A stretch of 64,000 nt of DNA from an uncultured Erythrobacter sp. (GTDB lineage: Bacteria > Pseudomonadota > Alphaproteobacteria > Sphingomonadales > Sphingomonadaceae). Both the position numbers and the translations under genes were made by a program. Positions 16,669 through 26,000 of this stretch are shown piece after piece. The stretch covers positions 496,001-560,000 of the forward strand of contig CANMSD010000002.1 in NCBI GenBank assembly GCA_947500645.1, read 5' to 3'. Position 1 is the first letter of the stretch. Each line of letters begins with the position of its first letter. The notes under the pieces are model-generated. The model worked only from the letters and a program-made list of their open reading frames with translations, was not told the origin of the DNA and searched no databases.

Positions 16669-17571
16669 CTAGCGCGTCGGTTCTGGCTCCGGCAGGACCG
16701 GCTCAGTGCTATCCTGATAGGTGAGCCAGTTGCGCCAAATGTCGTGGGTGCGCTGGTCCGTCAGCCTGATCGAGCAGCGCAGCGACATGGCATTGCGGAT
16801 CGTGCCCTCTTTCCATTGCTCGTACACCGAATTGCATTCGCGTTCCCGGTAAGCGGTGAATTCCTGATCACTTGTGCGGATCATTTCAGCGAGATCGCTG
16901 CTGTTGTCAGCCGAGCCAAGCGCGGCTTCCAGATAGGTGGCCTGACGCGCCTTCGCCCGACCCAGAGCCTCTGAGAGGCAGTTGTTGATTGCGACAGTGG
17001 TCCCATCGCAATCATACGATGCTAGTGCCGCTCCAACAGCCTTGAATCGAAAAAGCAATTCTTGCGGCTCCGGCTTGTCGCTCTTCATGCGGACCGCTGC
17101 AACGAGTCCATCGGGTCCGTCACAACGCAGCGTCAGCGCGTTGAAAAAGGCCGCGCAATCTTCCATCGCAACCAGGCGGAAGGTCAGCATGCCGTCCTTC
17201 TCCTCCCACCCGGTCAGATCTGCGTTGAAGTGCTTCAAGCGCAGCACGAGCGTGCCCCCCTCCTCCATCAGATAAAGATGCTCGGTGAACATGATCGCAC
17301 TCTCGCCATCTTCACTTGTTGTCTCTTGAACGAAAGTACCGACCATCGTGCCACCCGTTGGCGGCAGCCAGCTTTCCAACGCGGGCGCACCAGCGATACC
17401 TTCCCCGACCCATTGCCCGACCAACCAATCCATCTGCTCGAGGCTTGCAGGCGGCGATTCGAAACCTTCTTCGCCGATCCGCGTTTCTATAGGCAAATCC
17501 TGCGCCACAGCTGCCATGGATAGCCCAAACGCCGCCACAGCTGTTCCAATCACCCGTACGATTGCAGACAT
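16669..17571 (-). CDS. secreted protein with DUF6265 and LprI-like (DUF1311) domains
   Basis: A 300-residue exported protein with a signal peptide (MSAIVRVIGTAVAAFGLSMAAVAQ). An N-terminal DUF6265-type domain follows (about residues 45-150, MDWLVGQWVGEG and ESWLPPTGGTMVG). The C-terminal part (about 185-285) has the cysteine pattern and RQATYLEAAL / TAYRERECN of the LprI/DUF1311 lysozyme-inhibitor fold. The joining of these two domains is unusual. The ORF is extended upstream; ATG at 17571 gives a clean signal peptide. A periplasmic role is likely, perhaps binding wall-lytic enzymes; unproven. Confidence 0.75.
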   Translation of the reverse strand: MSAIVRVIGTAVAAFGLSMAAVAQDLPIETRIGEEGFESPPASLEQMDWLVGQWVGEGIAGAPALESWLPPTGGTMVGTFVQETTSEDGESAIMFTEHLYLMEEGGTLVLRLKHFNADLTGWEEKDGMLTFRLVAMEDCAAFFNALTLRCDGPDGLVAAVRMKSDKPEPQELLFRFKAVGAALASYDCDGTTVAINNCLSEALGRAKARQATYLEAALGSADNSSDLAEMIRTSDQEFTAYRERECNSVYEQWKEGTIRNAMSLRCSIRLTDQRTHDIWRNWLTYQDSTEPVLPEPEPTR

Positions 17572-17707
17572 TGCACTTCTCCCATCAAGAACTCCACCCG
17601 TATCCAACTCTGGCGCGTTGTGCACCTAAGCAGAGGGTTGACGTAACAAAGACGTAGCGCGAGACCGCAATTCGACAGATAACTGAAAAATCCCACCTCC
17701 ACCCAAC

Positions 17708-17728
17708 TTGACGTTTACGTAAACGCAA
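17708..17728. promoter_or_regulatory. palindromic operator upstream of etfBA (MerR/LiuR-like)
   Basis: TTGACGTTTACGTAAACGCAA contains the perfect 14-base palindrome CGTTTACGTAAACG. The pattern resembles operators of MerR-family regulators of branched-chain amino-acid and fatty-acid catabolism (LiuR type) in proteobacteria. It lies 43 bases before the etfB start, and TTGACG could also serve as a -35 box, as expected for MerR-type control. Regulator identity is inference; no merR gene is in the window. Confidence 0.6.
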
Positions 17729-17770
17729 GCTAGGGCTGGGCCCAAGAATTTGCGCAAGGAAGGAACTGCG

Positions 17771-18517
17771 ATGAAAATCCTCGTCCCCGTCAAACGGGTG
17801 ATCGATTATAACGTGAAGCCGCGCGTCAAAGCTGACGGTAGCGGCGTCGATCTCGCCAATGTCAAAATGAGCATGAACCCGTTCGACGAGATTGCAGTCG
17901 AAGAAGCGATTCGCATCAAGGAAGCGGGCAAGGCTGAAGAAGTCGTCGCCGTTTCGATCGGCCCGGCAAAGGCGCAGGAAACCCTTCGCACCTCGCTCGC
18001 CATGGGCGCAGACCGCGCGATCCTGGTCGAAACCGACGAAGAGGTAGAGCCGCTCGCCGTTGCGAAGATCCTCAAAGCGATTGCCGAGGAAGAGCAACCC
18101 GGCCTCGTCCTGCTTGGCAAGCAATCGATTTCGGACGATTCCAACCAGACCGGGCAGATGCTCGCCGCCCTGATGGGCCGTCCGCAAGGCACCTTCGCCA
18201 ACACCGTAGCGGTTGATGGCGATAGCGTCGAAGTGAAGCGCGAAGTCGATGGCGGTCTCGAAACCGTAAAGCTGACGATGCCCGCGATCGTCACGACCGA
18301 CCTTCGCTTGAACGAGCCACGCTACGCTTCGCTGCCCAACATCATGAAGGCGAAGAAGAAGCCGCTCGATATCAAGACACCGACCGATTTCGGCGTCGAT
18401 GTCGCCCCGCGCCTCACGACCACGAATGTCGCTGAGCCGCCCGTTCGCCAGGCTGGCGAGAAGGTCGCCGACGTCGATGCGCTGGTTGAAAAGATCAAGG
18501 CCCTCGGCATCGCGTAA
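17771..18517 (+). CDS. etfB: electron transfer flavoprotein subunit beta
   Basis: Small ETF subunit of 248 residues, which binds AMP and passes electrons from acyl-CoA dehydrogenases toward ETF-ubiquinone oxidoreductase. It begins [14 protein letters not shown], has [16 protein letters not shown], the recognition loop [16 protein letters not shown] and the [16 protein letters not shown] segment. ATG at 17771 is preceded by AAGGAAGGAA; the track's earlier start is spurious. It is co-transcribed with etfA, 33 bases downstream. A palindromic operator lies just upstream. Confidence 0.96.
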   Translation: MKILVPVKRVIDYNVKPRVKADGSGVDLANVKMSMNPFDEIAVEEAIRIKEAGKAEEVVAVSIGPAKAQETLRTSLAMGADRAILVETDEEVEPLAVAKILKAIAEEEQPGLVLLGKQSISDDSNQTGQMLAALMGRPQGTFANTVAVDGDSVEVKREVDGGLETVKLTMPAIVTTDLRLNEPRYASLPNIMKAKKKPLDIKTPTDFGVDVAPRLTTTNVAEPPVRQAGEKVADVDALVEKIKALGIA

Positions 18518-18550
18518 GGCGCGGCTGAGCTGGATAAGGAATAGACAGAC

Positions 18551-19486
18551 ATGAACACTCTGGTTCTCGTCGAACACGACAATTCATCCGTGAATGATGC
18601 GACGCTCGCTGTGGTTACTGCCGCCGGCAAGCTGGGCGATGTGACCGCGCTGGTCGCTGGCCACAATTGCGGCGGCGTTGCCGACAAAGCTGCGCAAATC
18701 GCCGGCGTCTCAAAAGTGCTGAAAGCGGATGATCCCGCCTACGCCAATGGCCTTGCAGAGAACGTCGCGCCGCTGATCGCAGGCCTGATGGACGGCTATG
18801 ACGCCTTCCTCGCGCCCGCCACCACCAGCGGCAAGAACATCGCCCCGCGCGTCGCTGCGCATCTCGATGTGATGCAAATCTCGGACATTCTTTCGGTCGA
18901 AGGCGGCAAGACCTTCACCCGTCCGATCTATGCCGGCAACGCCATTGCGACCGTCGAAAGCTCGGATCCCAAGCTGGTGATTACCGTTCGCGGCACAGCC
19001 TTCGACAAGGCGGAAACAACCGGCGGATCCGCTTCCATCGAAGACGCAAGCGGCCCCGGCGATGCGGGCATTTCCAGCTTCGTCAGCGCGGAAATCGCCG
19101 ATGGCGGCGACCGTCCGGAACTCGCCAGCGCTGGCGTGATCGTCTCGGGTGGCCGCGCGTTGAAAGACGCGGAAACCTTCGAAAGCGTTATCACCCCGCT
19201 GGCCGACAAGCTCGGCGCGGCCATCGGTGCTTCGCGTGCAGCCGTCGATGCGGGCTATGTTCCGAACGACTATCAGGTCGGCCAGACCGGCAAGATCGTT
19301 GCCCCGGAAGTGTATATCGCAATCGGTATTTCCGGCGCGATCCAGCACTTGGCCGGTATGAAGGATTCCAAGGTGATCATCGCGATCAACAAGGATGAAG
19401 ACGCGCCGATCTTCCAGGTCGCGGATATTGGCCTCGTCGCCGATCTCTACACTGCGGTGCCGGAACTGACGCAAAAACTCGGCTAA
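18551..19486 (+). CDS. etfA: electron transfer flavoprotein subunit alpha
   Basis: Large ETF subunit, 311 residues, holding the redox-active FAD. The C-terminal FAD domain is evident: [69 protein letters not shown]. It pairs with EtfB and would accept electrons from acyl-CoA dehydrogenases such as the one at the start of the window. A hairpin 34 bases after the stop may end the operon. Confidence 0.96.
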   Translation: MNTLVLVEHDNSSVNDATLAVVTAAGKLGDVTALVAGHNCGGVADKAAQIAGVSKVLKADDPAYANGLAENVAPLIAGLMDGYDAFLAPATTSGKNIAPRVAAHLDVMQISDILSVEGGKTFTRPIYAGNAIATVESSDPKLVITVRGTAFDKAETTGGSASIEDASGPGDAGISSFVSAEIADGGDRPELASAGVIVSGGRALKDAETFESVITPLADKLGAAIGASRAAVDAGYVPNDYQVGQTGKIVAPEVYIAIGISGAIQHLAGMKDSKVIIAINKDEDAPIFQVADIGLVADLYTAVPELTQKLG

Positions 19487-19520
19487 GAGCGCCTGCACAA
19501 AGACTTAAGATTGAAGCAGA

Positions 19521-19550
19521 CCTCTGCTTGGCTATCATGCCGGGCAGAGG
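19521..19550 (+). terminator. hairpin after etfA
   Basis: CCTCTGCTTGGC-TATCAT-GCCGGGCAGAGG forms a 12-base-pair stem with two G-T pairs and a 6-base loop, followed by CTTTGCTATT. The T-tract is weak, so it may be a terminator of etfBA or a leader hairpin of the next gene, whose ATG is 20 bases further on. Confidence 0.5.
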
Positions 19551-19570
19551 CTTTGCTATTGGGGGCAGAC

Positions 19571-20449
19571 ATGCGGGTCGTTTCGAAATTGATCACGGTT
19601 ACTTTGGTAGCTTGCGGCGCGGCGAGCGCAGCGCACGCAGAGAAGGAACCGATTGTGATTGAGCCAAGCTCGAAGTGGCACGTCGATTTCGCACCGAACA
19701 AATGCCGTCTAGCCCGCACCTTCGGTGAAGATGAAAACCGCCACTTACTGTTTTTTGAGCAATTCTCGCCAGAGAAAACTGTAGGCCTGACCGTTTCAGG
19801 CCCATCATTTGATCGCTTCAAAACCCGTCAGAAAACCGGCCTTCGGTTCTTCGAGGCTCAGGAGGCTCTCGAGACAGAGCCGTTCAAGGGCGATTTGGAT
19901 AGCGTTGGTCCAGCTATGATCTACTCCACGGTCGACCTTGAGAAAGGTGACGATATTGAAGACGGAGAATTGACTTCCTTGCCTCAACTTGACGCCGCGC
20001 TGGGTGAGAAAGTTGAATTCGTAGCGCTTCAGCAGCGTGGGCGCGAAGTACAGCTTCGCTCAGGCCCATTGGGCGAAGCCTTCAAGGTGCTCAATCAATG
20101 CACACAAAGCCTACTTAGCGATTGGGGGCTGGATGCAGAAAAGCACCTCGCCGCCAGACAATTGCCCAAATGGAAAAATGAACGAAGGGTGGCTGGCCGT
20201 ATCGCCCGAGTATACCCGAGATCTGCGCTTAATCGTGGCGAGCAGAGCATTTTGAGGATGCGTGTGATTGTAAACGAAAAAGGCGAAGTCAGCGAGTGCG
20301 CCATCAATGAGGCGACGACAACCGAAAAACTAGAGTCGCCTGCCTGCAAGGAGATGCTGAAGGCAGAATTTTCCCCTGCGATCGATTCCACGGGACAGCC
20401 ATTCAAGTCTTACTATGCAACCTCAATTATCTATGAGATCGACCGCTAA
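19571..20449 (+). CDS. secreted protein with C-terminal TonB_C-like domain
   Basis: A 292-residue protein with a cleavable signal peptide (MRVVSKLITVTLVACGAASAAHA). The central region is unrecognised. The last 80 residues match the TonB C-terminal fold (VYPRSALNRGEQSILRMRVIVNEKGEVSECAINEATTTEKLESPACKEML). Because it is secreted with no membrane anchor or proline-rich span, it is unlikely to be a true energy transducer; such stand-alone TonB_C proteins are common in sphingomonads. The ORF track begins at a TTG; the ATG at 19571 is supported by GGGGGCAG just upstream. Confidence 0.7.
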   Translation: MRVVSKLITVTLVACGAASAAHAEKEPIVIEPSSKWHVDFAPNKCRLARTFGEDENRHLLFFEQFSPEKTVGLTVSGPSFDRFKTRQKTGLRFFEAQEALETEPFKGDLDSVGPAMIYSTVDLEKGDDIEDGELTSLPQLDAALGEKVEFVALQQRGREVQLRSGPLGEAFKVLNQCTQSLLSDWGLDAEKHLAARQLPKWKNERRVAGRIARVYPRSALNRGEQSILRMRVIVNEKGEVSECAINEATTTEKLESPACKEMLKAEFSPAIDSTGQPFKSYYATSIIYEIDR

Positions 20450-20452
20450 TCC

Positions 20453-21130
20453 TTAGACAGCCAGCACCTTGATGCAATTGCGCCAGGTGCGGCGGACGAT
20501 CTGACGGCGTTGCTCCGGCGTCCGCTCGCTGCGCGCTTCGGTCGAGGACTCCCGGTCAAATAACATATCATACATGATAATCCGCTCCTCCTCCGGCGAA
20601 CTAAGCCGATCGAGCAAATTTTCCATCATGGCATGCACCATAGTGTCACTGGCCCCGCGCTCTGTCCGAGCGTGCGCTGTCTCGTCGACCACCTCGAATG
20701 GTGTCGCCGAATCTGGAACCGTCAGAGCGTCGAGGGAAACGGTGGAAGCTCCAGCATTCACCGCACTGCGCCGCTGATCAAGCCGCATGCGGTGGCGCAG
20801 GCTCTGCAGCTCGCCGCGAATTTGCCAGCTGACGTGAGTAGAGAAGCTCGCCTGGGTGGGGTCAAAAGTGTCGAGCGCGCGATGCACGCCGATAGCAGCC
20901 GCCTGTGCGGCATCGTCCAGCATATCGCTGAGTCCATATTGCAAAGCCAATCGACGGATACGCGGGCGTAGCAATTCGAGCAGCTGTGCGAAGCCGCAAT
21001 CACTTTGGCTACCTCGTGCAGCGTCGGCCAAACCGATCTTGCGCTCAGTCGAAATCCGGCACGCCCATTTTTCGATCGCACGGCTACGCGCATTGTTGTC
21101 GATCGCGCCTGAGCTTGCTCCGCTTCCCAT
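20453..21130 (-). CDS. sigma-70-family-like RNA polymerase sigma factor
   Basis: A 225-residue protein whose centre resembles sigma-70 region 2 (about residues 45-120: LRPRIRRLALQYG, DDAAQAAAIGVHRALDTFDPTQASFSTHVSWQIRGELQSLRHR), the part binding core polymerase and the -10 element. The C-terminal part (SSPEEERIIMYDMLFDRESSTEARSERTPEQRRQIVRRTWRNC) would sit where region 4 normally lies but its helix-turn-helix is not obvious. Start ATG at 21130 is preceded by GGGGGCAG; the track uses a TTG. It is next to a FlbT-like gene on the same strand, hinting at flagellar regulation. Confidence 0.65.
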   Translation of the reverse strand: MGSGASSGAIDNNARSRAIEKWACRISTERKIGLADAARGSQSDCGFAQLLELLRPRIRRLALQYGLSDMLDDAAQAAAIGVHRALDTFDPTQASFSTHVSWQIRGELQSLRHRMRLDQRRSAVNAGASTVSLDALTVPDSATPFEVVDETAHARTERGASDTMVHAMMENLLDRLSSPEEERIIMYDMLFDRESSTEARSERTPEQRRQIVRRTWRNCIKVLAV

Positions 21131-21212
21131 CAATTCTGCCCCCAAACTGCCTGTCCGAGGATAAAAATATGCGCGGTGCCTTAGGGCAGCGATGAAGCGC
21201 TACTAGGGCTAG

Positions 21213-21683
21213 CTACGTATGACTTGGTCGTTGCGCCGTGCCGCAGTCCTGCCGCGAGCTGCCAGCCGCTTGTTCGTGGTCCGGCTTTTGCGCTTCAGCC
21301 AGTCGCTGTGCGCTGGCGAGCGCGCGCTCGCGATTACCTGCGATAAGAGCCGCTGCGCAGGCCGCACATTCCCTCTGTGATCGATGCGTGCGATCTTGCG
21401 CGACGACATGGCTGAGCAGAGCAAAAAGACGAAAGCGCGCTGGTTCGAATTCATCCGGCCGGGCGCAGACTTCTAGCATAGCGAAGTAGAGCTCGGCCGC
21501 AGCCGCCGAATTGCGCTTCTGATCACGCCACAGCGCCCGTCCGGTCAGCACAAATGCGCCCGAGCCAACTTCGAGTTGGCATGGTTCAACCGCTGTAATC
21601 AGTGCCCCGTTGATCACCGCCTGCGCGCCAGCGGCCAGCGTGATCGTCTTGGGGCTGGCAAGAGTTTCGTCGGCTTTGTTCAT
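21213..21683 (-). CDS. FlbT-like flagellar regulatory protein (putative)
   Basis: A 156-residue protein. The N-terminal half, LAAGAQAVINGALITAVEPCQLEVGSGAFVLTGRALW, follows the FlbT pattern (G-x-x-x-V-x-NGA then a beta-rich stretch ending in VL and R). It continues with a helical half, AAAELYFAMLEVCARPDEFEPARFRLFALLSHVV. FlbT in alphaproteobacteria binds flagellin mRNA and controls its translation. This copy has an extra hydrophilic tail. No other flagellar gene is in the window, apart from the adjoining sigma-like gene downstream. The assignment is by eye and moderate. Confidence 0.5.
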   Translation of the reverse strand: MNKADETLASPKTITLAAGAQAVINGALITAVEPCQLEVGSGAFVLTGRALWRDQKRNSAAAAELYFAMLEVCARPDEFEPARFRLFALLSHVVAQDRTHRSQRECAACAAALIAGNRERALASAQRLAEAQKPDHEQAAGSSRQDCGTAQRPSHT

Positions 21684-21731
21684 GCCAAATTTGTAGAGAG
21701 AACGCCGCGCCTTCGGGCGGTCTACGTGACA

Positions 21732-23024
21732 CTACATAAACGATATGATGAAGTGGATAGTCATGCCGACGAGGCCGCCAACCAAGGTGCCATTGATACG
21801 GATGAATTGCAGGTCGCGGCCAACGGCGCTTTCGATCCGGCCCGTGATTGTCGTCGCATCCCAGCGCTTCACCGTGTCGGAAACCAGCGTCACGATCTCT
21901 GAGCCATAGCGGGTTGCGATCCCAACCATGGTGCGCCGCGCAAAGCGGTTGATCTGCAATTGCAGCCGCTCGTCCTGTTTCAGCGCACCGCCCAGCTCCG
22001 CCAGCCCCTTGCGCATTTCATTTCCGAGCTCGCTATCGGCTTCGCGCGCGCGGCGAATCAGCGAACGGCGAATGCGCTCCCACACGCCCATCCACCATTC
22101 GGCAACAGCCGGGTTCTCAATCAGGTCGCGCTTCATGCTTTCGACCCGCTCGCGCGTGACGGCATCATGCTGCAGGTCTTTGCTAAGCTGTTGCAGCCCC
22201 TCCTCGATCTTGCTGCGCAGAGGATGCTCGGGATCCACCAGCACTTCGGCAAGTAATTTGTAGAGCCCATCGAGAACCGAACCAGAGATCCGTTCATCCA
22301 GGCCTGTCCAGCGGAGCACCGCATTGGCACGAGCGTGGATCACTTCGCGCACGGTCTCTTCATTGTCTTCAAGCGTCAGGCCAGCCCAGCGGATGAACCC
22401 GTCCATCAGCGGCATATGCCGCTGATCTGCAATCGCGCTTTCGAGCATACGACCGAGCAAAGGCGAAATGTCGATCTTCGCAAACTGGTTGCCCAAGCCC
22501 GAGCGTACCTGATTGCCCAGCCGGTCGGGATCGAGCGATTCCAGCACTTCGGCAAGCAGTTCCGCCGCGCCTCCAGTGATGCGGGAGCGCGGGTCCGCCC
22601 CGCTTTCGCTGCGCGCAGGAGCGACCAGAAAATCTCCGACCGCGCGCGCAACGTTCATTCCGGACATGCGCCGTGCGACGACCGCGGGCGTCAGAAAATT
22701 TTCCTGCAAGAATTGCGCCATCGTATCGGCGATACGATCCTTGTTTTCCGGTATGATCGCAGTGTGCGGAATCGGCAGACCGAGCGGGTGGCGGAACAAG
22801 GCCGTCACCGCAAACCAGTCGGCCAGCCCGCCAACCATCGCGGCCTCTGCAAAGGCGTTCACATAGCCCCAGGCCGGGTGCAGCTCGATATAGGGATGCG
22901 TTGTGAAGAACAGCACCGCCATCGCCGCCAACAGCCCTGTTGCTGTCCAGCGCATGCGCCGCGCGCGATCGGCGGTCAACGGCTCACCGCCAAAGGTCAA
23001 CGCTGTATGCCTGGCATCGTTCAT
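21732..23024 (-). CDS. DUF445 family membrane protein
   Basis: A 430-residue protein of the DUF445 family. It has an N-terminal membrane segment (about residues 25-45), the conserved GGLADWFAVTALFRHPLGLPIPHTAIIPENKDRIADTMAQFL, a long helical periplasmic or cytoplasmic middle, and a C-terminal hydrophobic end (LVGGLVGMTIHFIISFM). Function is unknown. It follows the RND permease with 64 bases between, on the same strand, so it may share a transcript. Confidence 0.88.
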   Translation of the reverse strand: MNDARHTALTFGGEPLTADRARRMRWTATGLLAAMAVLFFTTHPYIELHPAWGYVNAFAEAAMVGGLADWFAVTALFRHPLGLPIPHTAIIPENKDRIADTMAQFLQENFLTPAVVARRMSGMNVARAVGDFLVAPARSESGADPRSRITGGAAELLAEVLESLDPDRLGNQVRSGLGNQFAKIDISPLLGRMLESAIADQRHMPLMDGFIRWAGLTLEDNEETVREVIHARANAVLRWTGLDERISGSVLDGLYKLLAEVLVDPEHPLRSKIEEGLQQLSKDLQHDAVTRERVESMKRDLIENPAVAEWWMGVWERIRRSLIRRAREADSELGNEMRKGLAELGGALKQDERLQLQINRFARRTMVGIATRYGSEIVTLVSDTVKRWDATTITGRIESAVGRDLQFIRINGTLVGGLVGMTIHFIISFM

Positions 23025-23088
23025 GCAAGCAGCTCTTGGCGCGCCGCCTCAAGCGGCGACACCCCGTTAGCCATAGCGTGGGGAGCCG

Positions 23089-26000
23089 TCACTCGGCCGG
23101 CTCAGCCCCTGGCGGCAGGCGCGTTGCCGGAGTGGCGGGCTTCACGCCAGCAGGATCGGCGACGGGCGGCTGGTTGCTGCTGGTTTCATCGCCAGGGCGA
23201 TAGGTGAGCATCCGCTCTCGCAGCCATGGTCCGACGCGTTTTTCAAAACTGTCCGCCAGACTGAACCCCGCCGGGACGATCAGCAGCGTCAGCACCGTCG
23301 AAAGGATCAGACCGCCAATCACGACAATGCCCATGGGCTGACGCCAAGCGCCGTCACCGCTGAGCGAAATCGCGGTTGGGACCATGCCAGCCGTCATTGC
23401 CACTGTAGTCATTACAATCGGCTGCGCACGTTTGTGGCCAGCTTCCATAATGGCTTTGAACTGCTCGGTACCAGTCTCCATTTCCTCGATCGCAAAGTCG
23501 ATCAACAGGATCGAGTTTTTCGAGACGATTCCCAGGAGTAGCAGGATGCCGATATAGACCGGCATGCTTTGCGCTTGGCCAACCAGCCAGATCAGCAGGA
23601 TACCGCCCAGCGGGGCGAGTGCGAGCGACGTCATATTGACCAGCGGGCTCATCAGCCTCTTATAAAGCAGCACCAGCACCGCAAACACTAGCAGCACCCC
23701 GGCGATGATGGCGATTAGCAAATTTACCTGAAGCTCTTGCTGCCATTCGTCTTCGCCCACGACGTCGCGGATGACGCCTTGCGGCAGGTTATCGAGGATC
23801 GGTAGCGCATCAACCTGCTGCTGCGCTTCGCCTTTCAGAACGCCACTGGCGAGGTCGGCTCCAACGAGAACGCGGCGGTTCTGGTTGTAGCGCTGAATCG
23901 CGGTCGGACCTGAGCCAAACTCGATATCGGCCACCCGACCCAGGGGTACAGAGCCGCCATTGTTGGTCTGAACCGGCAGGTTTTCGATGGTCGTGAGATC
24001 TGTACGCGCTTCTGGCGACAGCTTCACACGGATCGGTATCTGACGATCGGACAGGGAGAATTTCGCAGCGTTCTGCTCGATCTCGCCAAGAGTCGCGATG
24101 CGGATCGTTTGGCTGAGCGCAATCGTCGTGACGCCAAGCTCTGCTGCGATATTTTCACGCGGAGTGATGATGATCTCAGGGCGATTGATATCTGCGCTGA
24201 TGCGCGGCGCGACAATTGTATTGAGCCCTTTCATCTGCTCGACCAGGGTCGTTGCAGTCTCTTCAAGCAGTGCAGGATCGGAACCAGCGAGCATCACCGT
24301 CAGATCGCGGCCAGAACCAAACCCTCCACTCTGCGATTCAAACCGCACACGCGCATCCGGAATCTTGGCGAGCAAAGGCCCAACTTCGCGCTCAAATTCG
24401 ATCGAGGTGCGCTCACGGTCGTCCTTGAGAGTAATGTAAATCGACGCATTGCCAATCCGCACCCGCTCAAGTGCGAGTTCAACCTCAGGCTGCTCATAGA
24501 GAATATCGGCGACTTGCTCGGTAACCCGCTTGGTGGTTGCCAGTGTGGTACCGGGCACCATCTCGATGTCGACGGTGCTATTTGCATCATCAATGGTCGG
24601 CTGGAATTGAGCTGGGATTTGCCCGAACAGCAGGATCGTGACGAGCAAGGCAAACCAGCCGAGCCCGAGCATCCAGACTCGGTGATCATAGAAACGGGAC
24701 GTCAGATAGTTTATCGTGCCCGGGCGCTTTGCGACCCGCTTACAACCAAGAAATGCGACAAAGGCAGCGCTCACCATCAACGGCAGGGTAAGAAGTGCAA
24801 CGATATATTGAGCAAGGTTCAAAGAGGCAAAATCAAGCTGGGCCGATCCGCTGCTTTCGGTCGTCGCAGAAGCGGGCGCGGGATCACCCAATGCGAGGAT
24901 CACCCCCCCAGCGATGATGCCAGCGATCGCCGCGGCAGTGACAACAACGAGAGCGCCCAATATCTTTGAAAAAAGGCGAGCCACACCATGTTCGGAGCGC
25001 AAAAGCTTCGCCAGTCCACGTATTGCCATAAACGCCAGCCAGCCCGCGACGAACCCAATCACCACAGCAAGAAGCAGCAGGAACACTTCGAAGATTTTGG
25101 CAACAAACCCATGCGCGAACGAGTTTTCGTCGTTTGAGACGAGAGCCCCAACCTTGTTCGGAATATCCAAACCAACCAGACCGTCAAACCCTGGAACATT
25201 AGCACCATTGTAGAGACCGAACATTGCAAACGCAGGCACTACCAAAATCGCGATGACGACCAGAAACAGCGCAATGACGTACAGCCAGCGACTCTTCGGC
25301 CCCGGCAATCCCTCGCGTTTCTCAAGCATTTTGCTGCGATCAAGCGACCAGCCGAGGACGCGCATATAGCGGTCCATCCACGGGCCTTCGCCGTGGGCAG
25401 CATGCCCTTTCGCCGCAAGGAAATAGGCGGCTAGCATAGGTGTGATCATACGAGCTACCGCAAGGCTCATCAGCACTGCGATAACAACGGTTAGGCCGAA
25501 ATTCTGGAAAAACTGACCTGAAATGCCCGGCATCAAGCCGACCGGCAGGAAGACCGCGACGATACAGAAACTGGTCGCCACCACTGGCAGTCCGATTTCA
25601 TCGGCCGCATCGATCGAAGCCTCATAGGCGGATTTGCCCATTCGCATGTGCCTGACGATATTCTCGATCTCCACGATCGCATCATCGACCAGAACACCGG
25701 CCACCAGCCCCAGCGCGAGCAAAGACAAGAAATTCAGATTGAAACCCAGCAGGTCCATGAACCAGAAGGTCGGGATCGCGGAAAGCGGAATGGCGACAGC
25801 GGAAATAAAGGTCGCGCGCCAATCACGCAGGAAAAAGAACACCACGACGACGGCCAGAAGAGCGCCTTCGATCAGTGCCCTCATGGAGCTGCTATATTGG
25901 CTTTCCGTGTAAACCACTGTGTTGAACAGCGGGATGAAAGTGACGTCAGGGTTTTCGGCCTGGATTTTCTCGATCTCTGCCTTTGCCTCGTCGAACACGG

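Noticed and set aside
17585-18577. 330-residue minus-strand ORF
   Set aside because: Antisense to etfB and its promoter region; etfB is certain.
22335-23207. 290-residue plus-strand ORF
   Set aside because: Antisense to the DUF445 gene and the RND permease end.
24109-24969. 286-residue plus-strand ORF
   Set aside because: Antisense to the RND permease.
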